64,000 nucleotides of DNA, from the NCBI RefSeq assembly GCF_024362365.1, contig NZ_CP101464.1, positions 1 through 64,000 on the forward strand. Reading direction: 5' to 3'. The stretch is from Janibacter sp. CX7. GTDB lineage: Bacteria > Actinomycetota > Actinomycetes > Actinomycetales > Dermatophilaceae. The stretch's first letter is position 1; each line of letters begins with the position of its first letter. Shown here piece by piece: positions 59,160 to 64,000 of this stretch. The notes beneath the pieces were generated by a model, which did no database searches, was not told where the DNA came from, and was given only the letters and a program-made list of their open reading frames with translations. Both the position numbers and the translations under genes were made by a program.

Positions 59160-61754
59160 ATGTCCGCAGCGGCCAGCGCAGAGACCTCCTCAGGCCTGAT
59201 CGACGACTACCGCGATGTCGTCACGAGCAGCGACGGCGTCGACGAGCTCGTGACGCTCGAGGGGGTTCGTGAGGCCTCCGAGCCGCTCGCCGACCAGGTC
59301 GGCGGGGCCGGGCTGACGGCGCTGCTCGCGGCCCGAGCTGCGGCCCGGCGCTTCGTCGCCGACGACGGCATCACCTACGGCGCGAGCATCACCCCCGACG
59401 AGGACGCGGCCGCCGAGGGCCGGCAGATCCCGACCGAGCCGCGCGAGTGGGAGCTCGACCCGCTGCCGCTGACGTTTGGCGCCGGCGAGTGGAGCACCCT
59501 CGAGCAGGGCGTGCGCCAGCGGGCCGCACTCCTCGACGCCGTGCTCACCGACCTCACCGGCGAGCAGCGACTGGTGCGCGACGGCGTCGTCCCCGGGGCG
59601 GCGGTCTACGGCCACGACGGCTGGCTGCCGCAGGCCGACGGGATCCAGCTGCCCGGCCCTCGCCAGCTCGTCATGCCCGCGATGGACCTCGCCCGGGACC
59701 GCAACGGCACCTGGCGCGTCTTCGCCGACCGCACCCAGGCCCCGAGCGGCGCCGGCTACGCGATGGCCAACCGTCGGATCATCGCGCGCGTCCTGCCCGA
59801 CCTGCACCGCCAGGTCGACCTCGCCCGGCTGCGCGGTTTCTTCTTCCAGGTGCAGAAGGCGCTCGTCGCCGCCGCCCCGCAGACCGACGACGTCCCGCGC
59901 GTCGTCATCCTCACCCCCGGCGCCCTGAGCGCCGCGGCCTTCGACGAGGCGCTGCAGTCCACCGTGCTCGGTGTGCCCGTCGTCGAGTCCGAGGACCTCG
60001 TCAGCCGCGACGGGCGGATCTGGATGCGCACGACCTCCGGGCTGACCCCGGTCGACGTCATCATGCGCCGCGTCGAGGGCGATGCCATTGACCAGCTCGA
60101 CCTGCGCGGCGACTCGCGCCTCGGCCTGCCCGGCCTCGTCGAGGCCGCCCGGCTGGGCAATGTCTCGGTCGTCAACCCGATCTCCTCGGGCGTCCTCGAA
60201 AACCCTGCGCTCATCCCCTATCTGCCGCAGATCTGCCGCCAGGTCCTCGGCGAGGACCTGCTCCTCGCCTCCACGCAGACCTGGTGGGCCGGCGACCCGA
60301 CCCACCTGAGCCACATCGTCACCCAGCTGGGCAGCCTCGTCGTCAAGCCGGCCTCCCGCAGCGGCGCGACCAACTCGATCTTCGGCTGGCAGCTGAGCGC
60401 TCAGGAGCGCGACGACCTCGCGATGCGCATTCAGGCGGAGCCGTGGCGCTGGACCGCGCAGGACCCCCTGACGATGTCGACCGCCCCGGTCGTCACCGCC
60501 GGCGGCCTCGAGCCGCGCCATGTCGTGCTGCGCACCTTCGCCGTCGCCGACGAGGAGGACTACGCCGTCATGCCCGGCGGCCTCGGCCGCGTCTCGGTGC
60601 GGGCCGACTCCGGCGAGATCTCGAGCCTCACCGGCGCGATGAGCAAGGACGTGTGGGTCCGCGTCGACAGCGAGACCCCGCGGACCGAGGGCGAGGTCCT
60701 CCCCGTCTCCAGCCTGCTCGAGGGCACGAGCGCGGCCGGCTATGCCGCACCGGCCCCCCGTGTCGCCGCCGACCTCTACTGGATGGGCCGCTACGCCGAG
60801 CGCGCCGAAGCGGCCGCCCGTCTGCTGCGCGTCGCCGACAACCTCGTCGACGACCACGCCGCCCGCCCCGGCACGACCGGCCACGCCGCGATGCTCGCGA
60901 TCCTCGGGGCGGTCACCGAGGTCATGGCCGTGCGCCCGGGGTTCATCGGCGAGGAGGCGCAGGAGCGCCGGGCGGATCCGCTGCCGCACCTGCGCGAGCT
61001 GACGCTCGACCCGCGGATCGTCGGGTCGGTTGCCTATGCCACCCACCGCGCCGTCATCGCCGCCCAGGCCGTGCGCGAGAGCCTGTCGCTCGACACCTGG
61101 CTGGTCATGTCGCGCCTCGAGCGGACCCTGCAGCACGCCGTCCCCCAGGACGACCTGCAGGAGCTGCTCATGGAGACGATCGAAGGCCTGCTCGCGCTCG
61201 CGGGCATCGGCGTCGAGTCCCTCATCCGCGACCCGGCCTGGGCCTTCGCCGACGCCGGCAAGCGCGTCGAGCGGGCCCAGCAGACGATCCGGCTGCTCGC
61301 CTCGGTCATCGCCGTCGAGCGCACCCCCGTCGTCGAGGGCACGACCACCGAGGCAGCCCTCCTCGCCGCCGAGTCGGTCATCACCTATCGCCGTCGGCTC
61401 ACCGCGGGCCTCGGCGGGATGTCGGCGCTGCAGGCCGCCCTCGACCTGCTCCTGCGGGACCGGACCAACCCGCGTTCGGTCGCCTTCCAGGTCGACCGGC
61501 TCGTCGAGGGGCTCGAGCTCATCGACGACGAGGCCGCGCTGCCGCAGGCGCGGGCCATCGTCGACCAGATCGCCGGGCTCGACCTCGATGCGCTCTTCGC
61601 CGACAACCGCACGCCCCTCGTGCGCACCCTGACCCGGCTCGGCACCGACCTGCGCGAGACGCACCGGTCCATCGACCGGGCCTACTTCCAGCGCAAGACC
61701 CCGGGCCGCAACGTCCAGTGGGTGCAGTGGAACGGCGGGGAGGAGACCTGGTGA
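59160..61754 (+). CDS. Fused circularly permuted ATP-grasp and alpha-E domain protein
   Basis: The 864-residue protein joins two modules that are separate genes in many bacteria. Residues about 1-520 are a circularly permuted type 2 ATP-grasp domain (DUF404/407): GYAMANRRIIARVLPDLHRQ, GRIWMRTTSGLTPVDVIMRRVEGDAIDQLDLRGDS, NPISSGVLENPALIPYLPQI and VVKPASRSG. Residues about 535-864 are an alpha-E domain (DUF403): DLYWMGRYAERAEAAARLLR and HRSIDRAYFQ. ATP-grasp enzymes form amide bonds; the product is unknown. TAGTGT (59148-59153) six bases before the ATG suggests a leaderless mRNA. The GTG start of the transglutaminase overlaps its stop. Confidence 0.88.
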   Translation: MSAAASAETSSGLIDDYRDVVTSSDGVDELVTLEGVREASEPLADQVGGAGLTALLAARAAARRFVADDGITYGASITPDEDAAAEGRQIPTEPREWELDPLPLTFGAGEWSTLEQGVRQRAALLDAVLTDLTGEQRLVRDGVVPGAAVYGHDGWLPQADGIQLPGPRQLVMPAMDLARDRNGTWRVFADRTQAPSGAGYAMANRRIIARVLPDLHRQVDLARLRGFFFQVQKALVAAAPQTDDVPRVVILTPGALSAAAFDEALQSTVLGVPVVESEDLVSRDGRIWMRTTSGLTPVDVIMRRVEGDAIDQLDLRGDSRLGLPGLVEAARLGNVSVVNPISSGVLENPALIPYLPQICRQVLGEDLLLASTQTWWAGDPTHLSHIVTQLGSLVVKPASRSGATNSIFGWQLSAQERDDLAMRIQAEPWRWTAQDPLTMSTAPVVTAGGLEPRHVVLRTFAVADEEDYAVMPGGLGRVSVRADSGEISSLTGAMSKDVWVRVDSETPRTEGEVLPVSSLLEGTSAAGYAAPAPRVAADLYWMGRYAERAEAAARLLRVADNLVDDHAARPGTTGHAAMLAILGAVTEVMAVRPGFIGEEAQERRADPLPHLRELTLDPRIVGSVAYATHRAVIAAQAVRESLSLDTWLVMSRLERTLQHAVPQDDLQELLMETIEGLLALAGIGVESLIRDPAWAFADAGKRVERAQQTIRLLASVIAVERTPVVEGTTTEAALLAAESVITYRRRLTAGLGGMSALQAALDLLLRDRTNPRSVAFQVDRLVEGLELIDDEAALPQARAIVDQIAGLDLDALFADNRTPLVRTLTRLGTDLRETHRSIDRAYFQRKTPGRNVQWVQWNGGEETW

Positions 61755-62821
61755 GCACCGACGAGCAGCCTCCTGTCGACCAGTCCAGCCCCGACGTCGT
61801 CAAGCCGAAGGGGGAGTCGGCCGTCCCCGAGCGGCCGCCGGCTCCCGAGCCGGTCGCCACCGGCGACCCCACGGTCCCCGTGATCAAGCCGGAGCACCAC
61901 ACCCTTCGTCAGTACGAGGTGCGCCACCGCACGACCTACACCTACGAGGAGTACGTCACCGACTCCTTCGGTCGGGCGCTGCTGCGCCCCAGGGAGACCG
62001 GGCAGCAGCGGGTTCTCGAGCACCGGGTGGAGATCTCGCCGGAGCCGCACATCCTCACCGAGCACGTCGACCACTTCGGCAACCACTCGAGCTTCTTCGA
62101 GGTGCGCACGCCGCACACGGTCCTCGACGTCAACAAGGTCAGCCTCATGGAGATCGAGTGGCCGGCCCCCGACATGGAGCGGCTGGGCCAGTGGACCGTC
62201 GCCGAGGCCGCCGAGCTGCTCGCGGCGGGTGAGGGCATCGACCGCGCCGAAGCCGCCCAGTACCTCCTGCCGTCCGCGCTCGTCGAGATCGCGCCCGAGG
62301 TGGTCGCCTACTCGGCCGGCATCCTGCCGCCGGACCGGCCCTTCGGCGAGGCTCTCGTGGCGCTCTACGCCGACATCTACCGCGACTTCCGCTATGCCAA
62401 GGGCACGACGAGCGTCAAGACGACGCTGCCCGAGCTGCTCGCCCAGCGCGAAGGTGTCTGCCAGGACTTTGCCCACCTCGCCGCCGGCTGCCTGCGCGCC
62501 GTCGGCATCCCCGGCCGCTACGTCTCGGGCTACATCGAGACCCGCCCGGCCCCGGGCAAGGTCAAGCTCCAGGGTTCCGACGCCTCGCACGCCTGGGTCG
62601 CCGCGATGACGCCGGACGGCGACTGGGTCGACCTCGACCCGACGAACAACCACTTCGCCGACTCGCGCTACATCGTCACGGGGTGGGGGCGCGACTTCCG
62701 CGACGTCTCGCCGCTCAAGGGCGTGATCTTCGGCGAAGGGGGTGGCTCCAGCCTCAAGGTCGGCGTCGACGTCATCCCCCAGGACGGTTCCGACCCGCGG
62801 GCCGACACCCCCGCCCAGTAA
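61751..62821 (+). CDS. Transglutaminase-like family protein
   Basis: The 356-residue product has a Pro-rich start (1-50), the N-terminal beta domain of bacterial transglutaminase-like proteins (YEVRHRTTYTYEEYVTDSFGRALLRPRE) and the papain-like triad C237 in REGVCQDFAH, H280 in ASHAWVA and Asp in WVDLDPTNN. Proteins of this type stand beside ATP-grasp and alpha-E genes in many genomes, suggesting a common peptide- or amide-handling pathway; reaction unknown. GTGA overlap with the previous gene (61751-61754) implies coupled translation. The TAA stop lies within the -10 box of the next gene. Confidence 0.88.
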   Translation: MSTDEQPPVDQSSPDVVKPKGESAVPERPPAPEPVATGDPTVPVIKPEHHTLRQYEVRHRTTYTYEEYVTDSFGRALLRPRETGQQRVLEHRVEISPEPHILTEHVDHFGNHSSFFEVRTPHTVLDVNKVSLMEIEWPAPDMERLGQWTVAEAAELLAAGEGIDRAEAAQYLLPSALVEIAPEVVAYSAGILPPDRPFGEALVALYADIYRDFRYAKGTTSVKTTLPELLAQREGVCQDFAHLAAGCLRAVGIPGRYVSGYIETRPAPGKVKLQGSDASHAWVAAMTPDGDWVDLDPTNNHFADSRYIVTGWGRDFRDVSPLKGVIFGEGGGSSLKVGVDVIPQDGSDPRADTPAQ

Positions 62822-62831
62822 TCTGACGCCC

Positions 62832-63659
62832 ATGTCCATGACCGCCTTCGTCCTCGGCGGAGGCGGTGTCCTCGGAGCCACCCAGGTCGGCATGCTGCGC
62901 GCGCTCCTCGCCGCGGGCATCACCCCCGACCTGGTCGTCGGCACGAGCATCGGCTCGGTCAACGGCGCCTTCGTCGCCGCCGACCCGACGGCCGAGGGGG
63001 TCGCCCGGCTCGAGGAGCTGTGGCGTGACGTCGTCCGCTCCGGCGAGATGAGCGAAAATCCGGTGCGCCAGGCCGCCCGCTTCGCGCGCTACGGCACCCA
63101 CGTCATGCGCCCGGGCCTGATCCCGGGGCTCGTCGAGCGCCACCTGGGCGTCGACCTCGTCGAGGACCTGCCGGTGCCCTTCCAGTGCGTCGCCGCCGAG
63201 ATCGAGAGCTCCGCCTCGCGGTGGTTCACCTCCGGGCCGATCGCCACCGCCGTGGCCGCCAGCTGTGCCGTCCCGGGGCTCTTCGCGCCCGTCGAGATCG
63301 ACGGCGCGCACTACTACGACGGCGGGCTCGTGCACTCGATCCCCGTCGGGCGCGCGATCGCCCTGGGCGCCACCGAGATCCACGTGCTGCAGGTGGGCCG
63401 GGTCGAGCAGCTGCTCTCCGCGCCGACCAACCCTCTCGACGTCGGTCTCGTCGCCTTCGAGATCGCCCGACGGCACCGCTTCGTCGAGGAGATCGCCGAG
63501 GTGCCCGACTCGGTGCGCCTGCACGTGCTGCCGAGCGGGACCGACAAGGCGCCGACGACCTCGGTGCCACTCGGCCGCGGGACGGTGGCCAAGGTCGAGG
63601 ACCGGATGGCGCGCGCCTTCGACGCGACGAACGCCTACCTCGACGGGACCACGCGATGA
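62832..63659 (+). CDS. Patatin-like phospholipase
   Basis: Lipid acyl hydrolase of 275 residues with the patatin dyad: oxyanion loop LGGGGVLGA (8-16), S39 in GTSIGS and D163 in DGGL. No signal peptide, so it acts in the cytoplasm or at the inner membrane face. TAATCT (62819-62824) seven bases before the ATG, with no Shine-Dalgarno, suggests its own leaderless transcript in addition to read-through from upstream. The ATG of the next gene overlaps its stop (63656-63659). Confidence 0.9.
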   Translation: MSMTAFVLGGGGVLGATQVGMLRALLAAGITPDLVVGTSIGSVNGAFVAADPTAEGVARLEELWRDVVRSGEMSENPVRQAARFARYGTHVMRPGLIPGLVERHLGVDLVEDLPVPFQCVAAEIESSASRWFTSGPIATAVAASCAVPGLFAPVEIDGAHYYDGGLVHSIPVGRAIALGATEIHVLQVGRVEQLLSAPTNPLDVGLVAFEIARRHRFVEEIAEVPDSVRLHVLPSGTDKAPTTSVPLGRGTVAKVEDRMARAFDATNAYLDGTTR

Positions 63660-64000
63660 GGGTCAGTGCCCTCCCTTCGCTCGGGGCACCGCCGCTGTGG
63701 CTGCGGATCGTCCTGCAGGCGATCTACCCGCTCTTCGGCATCGTCATGTCGCTGCTCTTCTGCATCGTCGCGCCCTTCCTGCTCCTGCTGTGGCCGTGGG
63801 ACCGGCACCTGGCGCTGCTGCGCTGTCTCTTCCTCACCGTCTACGTCATGTGGGAGGACATCGGTCTCGTCGTCGAGTGCTGGTACCTGCGGTTGCGCTC
63901 GCCGCGCGGCACGAGCCCGACGTGGGACGCCGACCACCTCGCGCTGATCCAGCGGGCGCTCAACAACGTGCTCTACACGGCCAAGAAGGTCGTCGGGTTC
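63656..64000 (+). CDS. Membrane protein, 5' part only (possible acyltransferase)
   Basis: The frame is open to the window edge (115 codons seen). It starts MRVSALPSLGAPPLWLRI, followed by a strong membrane segment (LFGIVMSLLFCIVAPFLLLLWPW) and LALLRCLFLTVYVMWEDIGLVVECWYLRLRSPRG. The coupling with a patatin gene and the single N-terminal anchor would fit a glycerolipid acyltransferase, whose HxxxxD motif would lie beyond the edge; this is a guess. The ATGA overlap supports the start. Confidence 0.6.
   Translation, partial: MRVSALPSLGAPPLWLRIVLQAIYPLFGIVMSLLFCIVAPFLLLLWPWDRHLALLRCLFLTVYVMWEDIGLVVECWYLRLRSPRGTSPTWDADHLALIQRALNNVLYTAKKVVGF

Overview
The window is a GC-rich (roughly 70% or more by eye), densely packed stretch of a bacterial chromosome that begins on dnaA. 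Gene content and order (dnaA-oriC-dnaN-gnd-recF-dciA ... gyrB-gyrA-DUF3566-tRNA-Ile-tRNA-Ala ... ppiA-rhomboid-crgA-DUF881-trpG ... pknB-pbpA-rodA-pstP-fhaB-fhaA) are those of an actinobacterial origin region. gnd between dnaN and recF, the single PASTA kinase and the codon use point to Micrococcales, perhaps an Intrasporangiaceae/Janibacter-like organism; the family assignment is inference. No phage, insertion sequence, CRISPR array or rRNA operon was seen.

Layout. 1-6.3 kb: replication initiation (dnaA, oriC with about ten DnaA boxes, dnaN, gnd, recF, dciA). 6.3-9.7 kb: an accessory insert between dciA and gyrB, with a LURP-one-like protein, a XylT-like ferredoxin, a broken catechol 2,3-dioxygenase, a membrane-anchored Ser/Thr-rich protein and a beta-lactamase-fold lipoprotein. 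10-15.2 kb: gyrB, gyrA, DUF3566. 15.2-20 kb: two tRNAs, a small DLW-39-like protein, MmcQ/YjbR, a MarR-MFS divergent pair, a secreted protein and a frameshifted meta-cleavage hydrolase. 20-33 kb: the cell-division and cell-wall signalling cluster. 33.4-44.2 kb: LysR, then an 11-gene minus-strand urea uptake and urease operon (urtABCDE-ureABCFGD) with a candidate GlnR site upstream. 44-50 kb: tRNA-Leu and assorted small genes (M23 peptidase, duplicated PH-like membrane protein, RibD-like reductase, NYN nuclease, zinc-ribbon miniprotein). 49.6-55.8 kb: a TetR-controlled fatty-acid beta-oxidation operon. 55.8-64 kb: MFS/ArsR pair, secreted endonuclease/phosphatase-fold protein, an ATP-grasp/alpha-E plus transglutaminase pair, a patatin and the start of a membrane protein cut by the window edge.

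How the parts work together. The fha-pstP-rodA-pbpA-pknB block is one translationally coupled unit joining peptidoglycan polymerisation to reversible Ser/Thr phosphorylation; pknA, present in mycobacteria, is absent. The urt/ure block would take up urea under nitrogen limitation and split it to ammonia and CO2; it lacks ureE, but UreG has a His-rich C-terminal tail that may store nickel. The fad block runs acyl-CoA dehydrogenase, hydratase/dehydrogenase and thiolase steps. Pieces of an aromatic meta-cleavage pathway lie scattered and damaged near the origin.

Sequence-level signals beyond genes: a heavily repeated 7-mer CGAAGGG/CCCTTCG (77 copies counted by eye, often as inverted pairs forming terminators); five copies of a 32-nt palindrome centred on CCCTAGGG at gene ends, four of them in two pairs with identical 42-nt spacing; a perfect 32-bp palindrome of two DnaA boxes 20 kb from oriC; a dispersed TCTCGAG...CAGCGG repeat; and many genes whose start codon sits 6-7 nt after a TANNNT box, suggesting leaderless mRNAs.
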